Shown: piece after piece, positions 7,527 to 16,700 of the stretch
How positions within the stretch are numbered: the stretch's first letter is position 1
Layout of the letters: every line of letters starts with the position of its first letter
Notes under the pieces: generated by a model
The model's input: the letters and a program-made list of their open reading frames with translations, nothing else
The model's database searches: none
Told to the model about the DNA's origin: nothing
Position numbers and translations under genes: made by a program
Assembly: GCF_037076345.1 (NCBI RefSeq)
Contig: NZ_AP024702.1
Location: forward strand, 1,736,001-1,800,000
Source: Haloferula helveola
GTDB taxonomy: Bacteria; Verrucomicrobiota; Verrucomicrobiia; Verrucomicrobiales; Akkermansiaceae
DNA length: 64,000 nucleotides
Direction: 5' to 3'

Positions 7527-8972
7527 TCAGCCCGCTGAAGGCGTGGCAACCTCCGTCTTCGCAACCGGTTCGTTGCCGTCCCACAGGATCCCGCAAAGCC
7601 AAGTGAGCAATCCGATGCTCGCCGCAAGCGTGAAGCCGAGCACCGATGTCGCCAGCAGCAGCATGACCTGAGGCAAAAATCCGCCGTCCTCGTAAAACAA
7701 GCCGACCGACAACACTCCGACTGCACCACCGACCAGACTGATGGGGATGACTCCCATCGGATCGTCGAAGCGACCGAGGTCCATGGCCCACGCCACCAAG
7801 GCAGCCAATCCGCCGGCCACCGCGCCGATGCCCGCCGCCTGCTGTACGGTGGCGCAATCCGCCGGCGCGCAGATCGCCGCCCAACCGGCAAGCGTGCCAA
7901 TCCCAGCGATCACCCATCGCGAGCGGCGGGCGAGGAATATCGAAACAATTGCCGCCACCGCCAGTCCTCCACCGACCGCCGCCAGCGTGTTGTTGAGGAC
8001 CGCCGCCACCACGGGGATGTCGTCGGACAGGACGGATCCCGCATTCGCTCCCCCGACGAGCATCAGGAAAACCAGCAGTCCGATCACGTAGATCGCCACT
8101 TCCCAGACTTTCAGTTTCCGACGCCGGTCGGGACGCAGCGCGGGAGGCCGGTCGAGTCTGGCACCCGGGCCATGGGCAGGGCAAAGGCGGGCGAGAACCA
8201 CCAATGCCAGTGCGGCTCCCCCTGCCAGCGTGTGGATCATCGCGCTACCCGCGAAATCGAGGGCATTCATCGATGACAGCCAGCCCGCGCCCCACAGCCA
8301 GCACGCCGCGAGAGGAAATCCGAACATCCCGACCGCGGTCGCGGTCAGGACGACCGTCGGCGTCCGGTATCGGCCCGCCGCCAAGCCGAGCACCATCAGC
8401 GCCGCGGTCATCGCGAAGAGCATCTGGTAGAAGAAGTCGGTCACCATGGTCATGCCCATGCCGTAGTCGAGGCCGGGGCTGTTCGTTTCGATCAACACCG
8501 GACCACCCACGCCGGCCGGCAAAAGACCGCCGAGCGCGAAGTCGCCGGGATAGGCCGTGTTGAAGCCGAAGAGCCAAAACGCGACCCCCACCATCGCCAG
8601 CGTACCGCCCACCGTCAGGCCGGCAAATCGTCCCGACGGCCGCTCCGCGACGGCCGCGGTCATGAGGACAAAGCCGAAGATCCCAATCACCATCAGCAAA
8701 CCCGATGAAGCGAGGAAGGCATTGCTGTCGGAGAACTGGTCGAGGATCTCGGGCGACGGATCATCGACGAAATGACTGTAGTCGAAGTCGCTGTATTCCT
8801 GCGGCTCGGTCGCATCCGGCATCTCGTCGAGAGCATCGCTCCACACCTCCCCCACCGATCCCTCGGTCGGCGATGAGCTGAAGGCCATGGATCCCGATCC
8901 GGCCACCATCGCGAGGAAGCCGAGGCTCAGGAACCCAAGCAACACCCATTGGAAGACACGCGCCACCTGCAT
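7527..8972 (-). CDS. Ammonium transporter (Amt/Rh) family protein with altered pore histidine
   Basis: This 481-residue protein has about eleven membrane segments. Amt landmarks are FFYQMLFAMTAALMVLG, WGAGWLSSMNALDFAGSAMIH (first pore histidine, H247), GGANAGSVL and DDPMGVIPISLVGGAVG. Aligning the last with the E. coli AmtB segment DDPCDVFGVHGVCGIVG puts S412 where the second pore histidine should be. The N-terminus carries an acidic insertion of about 60 residues (40-85) between the leader and the first membrane helix. The frame stays open far upstream, but ATG 8972 gives a natural start (MQVARVFQWVLLGF). No glnK is adjacent. It may be a transporter with altered conductance or a sensor; ammonium is inferred. 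Confidence 0.8.
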   Translation of the reverse strand: MQVARVFQWVLLGFLSLGFLAMVAGSGSMAFSSSPTEGSVGEVWSDALDEMPDATEPQEYSDFDYSHFVDDPSPEILDQFSDSNAFLASSGLLMVIGIFGFVLMTAAVAERPSGRFAGLTVGGTLAMVGVAFWLFGFNTAYPGDFALGGLLPAGVGGPVLIETNSPGLDYGMGMTMVTDFFYQMLFAMTAALMVLGLAAGRYRTPTVVLTATAVGMFGFPLAACWLWGAGWLSSMNALDFAGSAMIHTLAGGAALALVVLARLCPAHGPGARLDRPPALRPDRRRKLKVWEVAIYVIGLLVFLMLVGGANAGSVLSDDIPVVAAVLNNTLAAVGGGLAVAAIVSIFLARRSRWVIAGIGTLAGWAAICAPADCATVQQAAGIGAVAGGLAALVAWAMDLGRFDDPMGVIPISLVGGAVGVLSVGLFYEDGGFLPQVMLLLATSVLGFTLAASIGLLTWLCGILWDGNEPVAKTEVATPSAG

Positions 8973-9078
8973 GGGCTCGTGAATACCTGCCCGCGGCCAG
9001 CCCGCCAACGCCCGTGTTTCCGGCTGTGGAAGTTCCAGCCTTGGCAAAGTCGCCCGTCGCCGCCAACCCTTCGGAGTC

Positions 9079-9825
9079 TTGCCCGCCCGACGCATCGCCA
9101 CCGTCGACACCGCCCACCAGCAGATCGAAGTCTGGAAATCTTCGCACGCCTGCGAGTTCCGGGTCGCCGGCGCGATCCACGCATGGTGGCACCGCTCGCA
9201 ATTCCTCACCGGTCTGGCGTGGGACAACCTCGCCGCGGCATCGCTCCTGCGACCCGCCGGACCTCCCCGCTCGCTCCTGATGCTTGGCCTTGCCGGCGGC
9301 ACCACCCTGCGGATCCTCCGCCACCTGCTGCCCGACTGCCGGTTCGCCGCGGTCGACATCGACCCCGAGGTGGTGGAACTCGCGCGGCAGCACATGCACC
9401 TCGACGACACCGGCGTCACCGTCCACATCGCCGATGCCTACGAGTGGTTCAAGCGGGACCGGCGGCGCTACGATGTGATCATCGACGACTGCTACCTCGC
9501 CGGAGCGGAGGACGTTTACCGCCCCCAAACCCGGCCCGGCCGCGATCTCGACCGGCTCGCGAAGCTGCTCAATCCCGGCGGCATTTTCCTCACCAACCTG
9601 GTGACCGGCTCCGGGCACCGGAGGATGCAGAGCCGCACCCGCGCCGCCTTCAAGCGCCGCTTCGCGAACGTCCGCACGGTCACCACCCCGGAAAGCATGA
9701 ACGAGACGCTCGTAGGCGGGGATTCCGTACTCCCGGGCGGCGCCCTCGACGCCTGGACCGAGCGCTTCAGAAGCCAGAAGGACCGGAAATACTGGGAGAT
9801 TCTCAGCGTTCGGAAGCTGAAATAG
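9079..9825 (+). CDS. Spermidine-synthase-like (SAM-methyltransferase fold) protein
   Basis: This protein of about 248 residues has a Rossmann core of the spermidine synthase type: LLMLGLAGGTTLRIL (nucleotide-binding glycine loop), FAAVDIDPEVVELARQH (acidic residue at the end of strand 2), VTVHIADAYEWFKRDRRRYDVIIDDCY and NPGGIFLTNLV. The usual N-terminal beta-barrel of polyamine synthases is reduced to about 60 residues. The start is probably the TTG at 9079; no in-frame ATG precedes the conserved region. It could be a fused-type spermine/spermidine synthase relative or a methyltransferase. It is divergent from the Amt gene with a 106-base shared promoter region. Confidence 0.65.
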   Translation: MPARRIATVDTAHQQIEVWKSSHACEFRVAGAIHAWWHRSQFLTGLAWDNLAAASLLRPAGPPRSLLMLGLAGGTTLRILRHLLPDCRFAAVDIDPEVVELARQHMHLDDTGVTVHIADAYEWFKRDRRRYDVIIDDCYLAGAEDVYRPQTRPGRDLDRLAKLLNPGGIFLTNLVTGSGHRRMQSRTRAAFKRRFANVRTVTTPESMNETLVGGDSVLPGGALDAWTERFRSQKDRKYWEILSVRKLK

Positions 9826-9845
9826 GCGCCAAATCCGGCCAAGGA

Positions 9846-9902
9846 CCGCGCGAGCCCACTCGCGCCCCGTCGGTCCGGCGATGCGCGAGTGGGCTCGCGC
9901 GG
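9846..9902. repeat. Long inverted repeat (19-bp perfect arms)
   Basis: Arms 9846-9864 and 9884-9902 (CCGCGCGAGCCCACTCGCG and its exact complement) enclose a 19-base spacer. Beyond one mismatch, two further bases pair. The element lies between two plus-strand genes. There is no T-run, so it is not a classical terminator; a REP-like intergenic palindrome or mRNA-stabilising hairpin is more likely. Confidence 0.85.
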
Positions 9903-9988
9903 ACCGTCCGAAAACTCCGCTTTCCGGTCGGATCCCGACTCCTTCGACCGCGTTGACATCGACCGCACCCCGCCGCACGATCCGACCC

Positions 9989-10663
9989 ATGGACACGCTG
10001 AAGATTCTCCTCGGAGCCACCATGGCGCTGCTGCTGGGCGCATTGGTCGTCTTCACCAACCGCATGAACGACGGCGTCAAGGAAGCGCCGAAGGAGGACG
10101 TCGCCGCGATGCAGCGCGAGATCGCCGAACTGCGCGCGGAAATGGAACGCCTCGATCTCGAGCGCCAGCGCAAGATGTTGCAGGAAGTCAGCGCCCAGCC
10201 GTCCGGCGCCGATCTCGTCACCCGCGATGAGGCCGAGGAAAAGGCCGCCGACCTCGAGGAGCGGCTGAAGCAGCTCGAAATGGAGGCCGTGGAAGCCAAG
10301 GCCGATGCCGAACGTGCCGAAGCCGAAGCGGGCTTCCTGACCGAGCGCTACACCGAGTCCCGTGACAAGACCGAGCGCCGCGCCCGCGTGATCAACAACG
10401 CGATGCTGATCGCCACCATCAAGGAATGGGTTGACGACCCGAACTTCGGCGGCTTCGCCATCCTCAACGTCCAGAGCCAGGACAACGTCCAGACCGGCAG
10501 CGTGCTCGCGATCCGGCGCAATGGCGGCATCCTCGGCAAGCTCCGCGTCGGCGAGGTGACCATCGAGGGCGCCGTCGCCAACCCGATCAGCAACTTCAGC
10601 GAGATCAAGCCGCAGGCCGGCGACGAACTGATCCTCGACGAAGTCGTCCAGCTCGCGAACTGA
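9989..10663 (+). CDS. Membrane-anchored coiled-coil protein, unknown function
   Basis: This 224-residue protein begins with a single membrane anchor (LLGATMALLLGALVVF). A long, highly charged coiled coil follows (about residues 37-125, rich in Glu, Ala and Arg, such as EIAELRAEMERLDLERQRK). It ends in a compact beta-rich domain (FAILNVQSQDNVQTGSVLAI, GKLRVGEVTIEGAVANPI, AGDELIL). The ATG at 9989 is preferred over an upstream ATG at 9881 that lies inside an inverted repeat. rimO starts 8 bases after its stop. The architecture resembles cell-envelope scaffolds that oligomerise through the coiled coil; no family is recognised. Confidence 0.7.
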   Translation: MDTLKILLGATMALLLGALVVFTNRMNDGVKEAPKEDVAAMQREIAELRAEMERLDLERQRKMLQEVSAQPSGADLVTRDEAEEKAADLEERLKQLEMEAVEAKADAERAEAEAGFLTERYTESRDKTERRARVINNAMLIATIKEWVDDPNFGGFAILNVQSQDNVQTGSVLAIRRNGGILGKLRVGEVTIEGAVANPISNFSEIKPQAGDELILDEVVQLAN

Positions 10664-10671
10664 TCCGCATC

Positions 10672-12066
10672 ATGTCGACGACCGTCGGACTCATTTCGCT
10701 CGGCTGCGCCAAGAACCTCATCGATTCCGAGGTCATGATGGGCCATCTCGCCGAGGCGGGAATGGCGCTCACGCCCGATGCCGAACTCGCGGACGTGCTC
10801 ATCGTCAACACGTGCTCGTTCATCGACATGGCCAAGACCGAGTCGATCGAGGCGGTGTTTGGAGCAGTGAACGCCCGCGGCGAGGACGTCGAGCGGGCCA
10901 AGCAGAAGATCATCGTGGCCGGCTGCCTGTCGCAGCGCTTCGCCAAGGAACTGCCGTCCCTGATGCCGGAGGTCGATGCCTTCATCGGGCTCGACCAGAT
11001 CACCAAGGTCGCCCCGATCATCGAGGGCCTCGTCGGAACCAAGCCGGCCCCGGACAAGGACGACGGCGTCGCGACCGACGACGAGCGCGACTTCGTCACG
11101 CTCAAGCCGAAGTACGTTCCCGACTACAACACCCCGCGCTGGCGGCTCACCCCCGAGCACAGCGCCTACGTCAAGATCGCCGAAGGCTGCAACCACACCT
11201 GCACCTTCTGCATCATCCCGAAGATCCGCGGCATGCACCGCTCCCGAAGCCAGGAAAGCGTGGTCCGCGAGGTGAAGGACCTCGTGGCCGGTGGCGCCCG
11301 GGAAATCAACCTGATCTCGCAGGACACCACCTATTTCGGCATGGACAAGTGGGAGGGCAAGCGGCCGAACCCGAACTCGCCGGTCGACTCGACCCGCGGC
11401 GAATCGCTGTCGTCCCTGCTGCGCGAGCTCAACGCGCTCGAGGGCGACTTCTGGATCCGCCTGCTCTACACCCATCCGGCCCACTGGTCCGACGAACTGA
11501 TCGCGACCATCGCCGAGTGCGACAAGGTGGTGAAATACGTCGACATCCCGCTGCAGCACATTTCCGACCGGATGCTGACCGCGATGAAGCGCAAGACGAA
11601 CGGCGACTACATCCGCGACTTGCTCCGCCGGATGCGCGCCGGCATTCCGGATCTCGGCATTCGTACGACATTCATCGTTGGATTCCCCGGCGAAACCGAG
11701 GAGGACTTCGAGGAACTCCTCGAGTTCATCCGCGAGTTCCGCTTCGAGCGGGCGGGCGTGTTCCAGTATTCCAAGGAAGAGGGAACGCCGGCCTACAAGA
11801 TGGACGGGCAGATCCACCACATGACCCGCAAGAGCCGCTGGAGCCGGGCCATGGCCGAACTGCAGCGGATCGCCGCCGAGCTCAACGAGGAGCAGGTCGG
11901 CAAGAAGGTGCGTGTCCTCGTCGAGGAACCCGGCGTCGGCCGCACCGAATGGGACGCCCCCGAGATCGACGGCTCCGTGCACGTCGACGACACGCTCCCC
12001 GTCGGCCAGTTCGCCGAGGTCACCATCGGCGACTGGCGCGGCTACGACCTCGTCGCGGCGAGGTGA
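10672..12066 (+). CDS. rimO: Ribosomal protein S12 methylthiotransferase RimO
   Basis: RimO adds a methylthio group to a conserved Asp of ribosomal protein S12 using radical SAM chemistry and a second 4Fe-4S cluster. This 464-residue protein shows the N-terminal MTTase domain with cluster ligands C12 (ISLGCAKN), C48 (VNTCSF) and C85 (VAGCLSQ), the radical SAM motif C173-x3-C177-x2-C180 (CNHTCTFC) and a C-terminal TRAM domain (VGKKVRVLVEE to VGQFAEVTIGDWRGYDLVA). ISLGCAKNLIDSE separates it from MiaB. There is an insertion of about 20 charged residues near 122-145. It follows the coiled-coil gene by 8 bases and converges on the PEP-CTERM gene. Confidence 0.95.
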   Translation: MSTTVGLISLGCAKNLIDSEVMMGHLAEAGMALTPDAELADVLIVNTCSFIDMAKTESIEAVFGAVNARGEDVERAKQKIIVAGCLSQRFAKELPSLMPEVDAFIGLDQITKVAPIIEGLVGTKPAPDKDDGVATDDERDFVTLKPKYVPDYNTPRWRLTPEHSAYVKIAEGCNHTCTFCIIPKIRGMHRSRSQESVVREVKDLVAGGAREINLISQDTTYFGMDKWEGKRPNPNSPVDSTRGESLSSLLRELNALEGDFWIRLLYTHPAHWSDELIATIAECDKVVKYVDIPLQHISDRMLTAMKRKTNGDYIRDLLRRMRAGIPDLGIRTTFIVGFPGETEEDFEELLEFIREFRFERAGVFQYSKEEGTPAYKMDGQIHHMTRKSRWSRAMAELQRIAAELNEEQVGKKVRVLVEEPGVGRTEWDAPEIDGSVHVDDTLPVGQFAEVTIGDWRGYDLVAAR

Positions 12067-12075
12067 GCCGCGGGT

Positions 12076-12999
12076 TCAACGACGCCGGAAGCGCCAGATC
12101 CACAGCAATGCGGCAAGCCCGACAATGAGGGGCGTGGAGGGTTCGGGCACCATGCTTGCGCTGAAGCCCTCGATGTGGACATGGATCGGTCCGGTGGCGG
12201 CCTCGTGCTCGATGTAGAAACCGACACCGGTCACATCGGTGAAAGTATGGGGCAGGAAGGTACTCCCTTCGTCAAAATCGAGTGACCAGAGATCGGCAGC
12301 GGTGCCGGAGCCCGAGGGATCCACTTCGTTCGGATCGTAGGGCGCCCAGTTGAGCAGGGACGAGTAAGAGACGCTGTAGACCGAGTTGTTGCCGATGAGC
12401 GTGGTGTCCTCGGAAACATAGAGCTGGTTTCCGTCACGGACGACCCACCGCAGCAACTCATCGGTGTGATGACCGCTGGCCTGAGAGGTCACCAAGCCGA
12501 ATTCCCCCTCGGTCAGGCCGATCCCGGTGGCGGCATCGAGTCCGCTGAGGAAGTCCGCTTTGTCCCAGAGGAACATGAGGTGGAACGTGTGGACGTCTCC
12601 TCCGGTATCGACGTGGAAGTGGATGCTGTCGTTCGGGCCTTGGTTCAGCACGCTCAACTCGGAGAAGCCGTCATTCGCGGTTGAGTTCACACGTTCCACC
12701 GAGCCGCCACCGTAGAACGTCCCGCTGGTCCCCGTGTAACCGGTCCCCGGACTGAATGGCCGCGTCGAACTGTAGCCACGGCCCGCGATGCTGTCGGTGC
12801 CATTCGTCACGATCGGTCCGTCGGGATCTCCGTAGCCGTCGCTGCCCGTGCGGTTGGCAGGAACATCATCGGCAAGAACGGTATCCGCCGAAACATAGTC
12901 CCCGCCCCACTGGACGGCGGCAACGGTGGCAGCATGGCTGCCGACGGTAAGACACGCGCTGCCGGCGAAGGCGAGCAGGGGGAACATGCGAGTTCTCAT
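12076..12999 (-). CDS. PEP-CTERM sorting-domain protein
   Basis: This 307-residue exported protein has a signal peptide (FPLLAFAGSACLTVGSHA) and a C-terminal PEP-CTERM tripartite signal: VPEPS, the hydrophobic stretch TPLIVGLAALLWIW, then RFRRR. Such tails are cleaved by an exosortase at the cell surface; no exosortase or EPS gene is in this window. The body is rich in Gly, Ser, Thr and Asp and contains HFHVDTGGDVHTFHLMFLWD, suggesting a beta-sandwich. The frame is open to 13131, but ATG 12999 gives a proper leader. The substrate and role are unknown. Confidence 0.85.
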   Translation of the reverse strand: MRTRMFPLLAFAGSACLTVGSHAATVAAVQWGGDYVSADTVLADDVPANRTGSDGYGDPDGPIVTNGTDSIAGRGYSSTRPFSPGTGYTGTSGTFYGGGSVERVNSTANDGFSELSVLNQGPNDSIHFHVDTGGDVHTFHLMFLWDKADFLSGLDAATGIGLTEGEFGLVTSQASGHHTDELLRWVVRDGNQLYVSEDTTLIGNNSVYSVSYSSLLNWAPYDPNEVDPSGSGTAADLWSLDFDEGSTFLPHTFTDVTGVGFYIEHEAATGPIHVHIEGFSASMVPEPSTPLIVGLAALLWIWRFRRR

Positions 13000-13160
13000 A
13001 GGGTTTGGATTTGGATTCGATCCAACCTGACCCCGTTCATCGGAACCGTCCTCGCAACGGCACCAACAAGCTCCGCATATTTTGCTATGGCATCCCAAAA
13101 AAAACGGTGCGCGTACAGAAAGTCCGCGCACCGCATTTGAACCTACCAGGAAGCCGCCGG

Positions 13161-13589
13161 TCAGCGGAATTCCGTAGGACCGCCCGAACTCGCGAGGAGG
13201 CCGGGCGAGGCTGCCGCGAACACCGGCGGCATCGGATCAAGACCCTTCAGATGCAGGATGATCTCCGGGACCTGTTCGTGAATTTCGGCCTGGGTTTCGG
13301 GCGACGTCACCGTCAGCGCGCCGAGCGATGCCAAGAGGCAGCAGGCGGCCATGATGAGCGACGGACCACGCCAGCGGGCGCAGTTCCGAAATCTCCGCTG
13401 CCCGAGGCGAACGGAGTAGTTCTCCAGGTAGTAGCGACTGACCGTGCCGTTCTTGAACGGCAAGGCCGGACGCTCCGAATTGCCAACGAAGATGTCGGCA
13501 TCACGACGGCGAGGCAGAGAGTGCCTCACGGGGGAATAGGGGTGAAAACCAGCAACTGCTGATGCTCCCCCCCGGGGGTGTGTGTTCAT
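13161..13589 (-). CDS. Hypothetical small protein with one membrane segment
   Basis: This 142-residue reading frame has one hydrophobic segment (SLIMAACCLLASLGALTV, about residues 77-94) preceded by a basic region, a type II membrane topology. The C-terminal 45 residues are Pro- and Glu-containing and probably exposed. It matches no family I recognise. It lies in a 750-base gap between two better-supported minus-strand genes, and nothing else occupies the locus. The Arg-rich N-terminus makes coding plausible but not certain. Confidence 0.45.
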   Translation of the reverse strand: MNTHPRGGASAVAGFHPYSPVRHSLPRRRDADIFVGNSERPALPFKNGTVSRYYLENYSVRLGQRRFRNCARWRGPSLIMAACCLLASLGALTVTSPETQAEIHEQVPEIILHLKGLDPMPPVFAAASPGLLASSGGPTEFR

Positions 13590-13748
13590 GGTGTGTGGGG
13601 GTTAGGGGTGTGTCAGTTCCAAGAGAGGAGGCGACGGAAAACCACCGATCTCCTGATTGCTTGGAACTCAAAACATTATGCCCCTCAAACCTCGCACCTC
13701 CATGGCGCGATCACGTGTGACACAAGACGCAAATTTTCGGCAAAGCCC

Positions 13749-16700
13749 CTATTTCCCGAGCAAATAGGCGAAGAGATCCTTCACCTCGTCCTCGTTCATC
13801 GAATTGATCAGCCCGGCCGGCATCGGCGAGACCGGGGATGCCTTGCGGCTGACGAGTTCGGAGCGCGACACCTCTTCGGTCTGGGAGAAGTCGAAGGGAT
13901 TCACGGCGATGATCATCTTCTCGTCCTTCTCATCGACCTGGCGGCCGATCACCTGGGTCCCGTTCTCACGGGTAAAAGCCTCGAAGTGGTACTGGTCGGA
14001 AACCTCCTTGCTCGGATCGAGGATCGCCTCGGCGAGCTCCTTCACCCCGAAGCGACCCGCCAGAAGGCTGAGATCCGGCCCGGCGGCTCCGCCTTCACCG
14101 CCGAAACGGTGGCAGGCGGCACACATGCCGGCTTGGAACATCGCCTTGCCCTTGGCCGGGTCGCGGCCCTCGAGATTGCCCTCGGTCACGCTGACCACTT
14201 CCTCGACCGACCACGTCCGGCCCGGCCCTTTGACCGGCGGCAGGTTGGCGAAAGGATCGCTGTGGGACGGCGGCGGCAGGTCGTTGATCGCTTTTTGCTC
14301 TTCGGGAGTCGCCCCGGCAACGGCATCGTCGCGCAGACCGTTGAGGAAGCCGCCATAGCTCGCGCCGCCACTCATCTTCTTGAGGCGTTCGATCCAGGCG
14401 AAGAAGCGCCGCCGTTCGTCCAGCGACCACGGACCCGGCACGGCGCGCAGGCAGTAGATGTAGTGGATCACCTGCGACGGTGGCTGGTTCTCGATCATCT
14501 TCTTGATCGTCGGGCCGTAGCGACCGTTGCGCGAAGCGAGATCCGCCCAGTCGGGAGCCGGCTCAGGACCGGCGGCATCCATCAGGGCCAGCGTGCGGCC
14601 GACCACACCGGGAGCATTGAGGTAGCTCAGGACCCGGCAAAGTTCGCGGTTCAGGACGTCGTCGGTCGACGGAAAGGAGCTATCGATCTTGGCGATCAGG
14701 AACTTGCGTTGAGCGTCGTTCAGCTCACCTCCACCACGGATGCAGGCGAGGCTCATGGCCCGCAGCCAAGCCAGCTTCTGGGCATTGTTCATCGCCGACC
14801 AGTCGAGCTTTCCAAGCCCCTGCAGGATCGCGTTCTTCTTCGCTTCGCCCTGGGTTCTCGCCAAGCCGATCGCGCCTTCGATCACCGGCCACGGCTTGCC
14901 GCTGTTCAGCGCACCCTCGAGACCCGCTTGATAGTCGCGCTCCAGTGTCGTCCGCGCCACGTAGCGGGCGGTGCGGTTGTCGCTCGACAGCCCGGCCATC
15001 ACCTTCTCCATGTCCGCCGTGACTCCGCCGGACGTGCCGCCCTTCAGGGAGACCGTCGCCGGAAGCTGGTCCGCGTAGGCGACGGGCGAGGTGTCCTCGT
15101 CACCGACGTAGCTCACCTTCCAGAGTGCCGAAGCCGTCTTGCGGCCACCGGTCATGAAGTACATCGCGCCGTCGGAGCCCACGACCGCGTCGGTCAAAGG
15201 CAGACCGTTGCCGCTGAGGAACTCGTCGGTCTCGCCGGTGTATCCGGCACCGTCCTTTTCGAGATGGATCGCGTGCACCGTCGCGAAGGTCCAGTCGAAG
15301 GCATAGAGCGCCTTCTGATACTTGGCCGGAAACTTCGCTCCCTTGCCCGAAACGAAGCCCGTCGGGGAACCCGGACCGATGTTCACCACCGGTGGCATGC
15401 TGTCCTCGAAGTAGGCTGGCCATTTGCCGGTGCCGTTGCGCCAGCCGAATTCCGATCCCGGCACCACATGGCAGATCCGGGTCGGGCGGTACCACGGCAT
15501 CCCTAGGTCCCACTCCATGTCGGCGTCGTAGGCGAAAAGGTCCCCCTCTTCATTGAAGGCGATGTCGTACTGGTTGCGGTAGCCGATCGAGACGAGTTGC
15601 CAGTCCGTGCCGTCCGGGCGGACCCGCGCGATCCATCCTCCGGGGGCCATCCGGCCGCGGGCGTGACCGCGGGCATCCGGGCGCCGCGTCAGCAGGTGAT
15701 CCTCCCCCCACACCGGAGGCACGAAACCCGGATCGATCTGCGGAGGGTTCGTGTGATTGCCGGCCGAAAAGTAGATCCATTCGCCATCCGGCGAGGGCAC
15801 CAGCGCGTGCGGGCCGTGCTCGCCCCGCCCCTCGAGTTTCAGGATCTGGCTGATCGTTTCCACCTCGCCGTCTCCATCCGAGTCGGTGATCCGATAGACG
15901 CCGGACTCGCCACCCACCTGTTCGTTGACCGAGACGTAAAGTGCTCCCCGGTGCCACAGGATGCCGTGGGACCCCCCGATCTTGAGGTTCATCGGCTCCA
16001 CCTTCGGTCCGCCTTCGAGCGTGACCCGGTACAGCCCGCCATACTGGTCGGAGCAGATCAGCCGGCCCTTGTCGTCCTCGGTGATCGCGACCCACGAGCC
16101 CTGGTCCTTCGCCACATCGAACAGCTTCTCGACCACGAAGCCCTCGGGCACCGTGATCCCGTTCATCGCACCATGACCGGTCGGCTTGCTGGGCTTGCCC
16201 TTCCCCTTCCCTTTGGCCTTCGTCTCGGAAAGGTCGATGTCCTTGAATTCGACCTTCATCGGCGGGCCGGCGTGGAGCTGGAGACCGAGCAAACCGGACA
16301 TCGAGCGCTTCTGCTCGTCGGTGTCGGTGATCTCCGCCGCCAGTTCGCCGTTCACGAAGTGCTTCAACACGTTCCCTTCAGCGACGATCTTGAATTCGTT
16401 CCACTTCGCGAGGTCGGCCGCCGGCACCGGCAGTTTCCCGGTGACCTTCGGCTTCTGGCCGGCCGACAGCGTGACCTTCTGGCCGCGCGTGCACGCGATC
16501 CCCCGCCCCTTCTCCTCGTAGAGCATTCCCAGGTAGATATCCTTTGGGTGAAGGTCCATCTGATAGCCGCCGAGCACCCAGCCGTCATCGCCGACCTTCT
16601 TGCTCCGGTACTGCACGCCCGAGTTGTTGCCCTCGGCCCGGGCCTTGTAGGTCAGTGTGAAATCGCCCACCTCGCCTTTCCAAATCAGAAAGGTATTCGC

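Noticed and set aside
8973..9428. N-terminal extension of the Amt-like gene
   Set aside because: The extension is antisense to the spermidine-synthase-like gene, and the ATG at 8972 precedes a normal leader.
13565..13612. G-rich run that could form a quadruplex
   Set aside because: Only three runs of four or more G are present on one strand, so a stable four-run motif is lacking.
13615..13668. 9-bp inverted repeat AGTTCCAAG / CTTGGAACT
   Set aside because: The stem is short with a 36-base spacer, no T-run and no clear partner gene, so chance pairing cannot be excluded.
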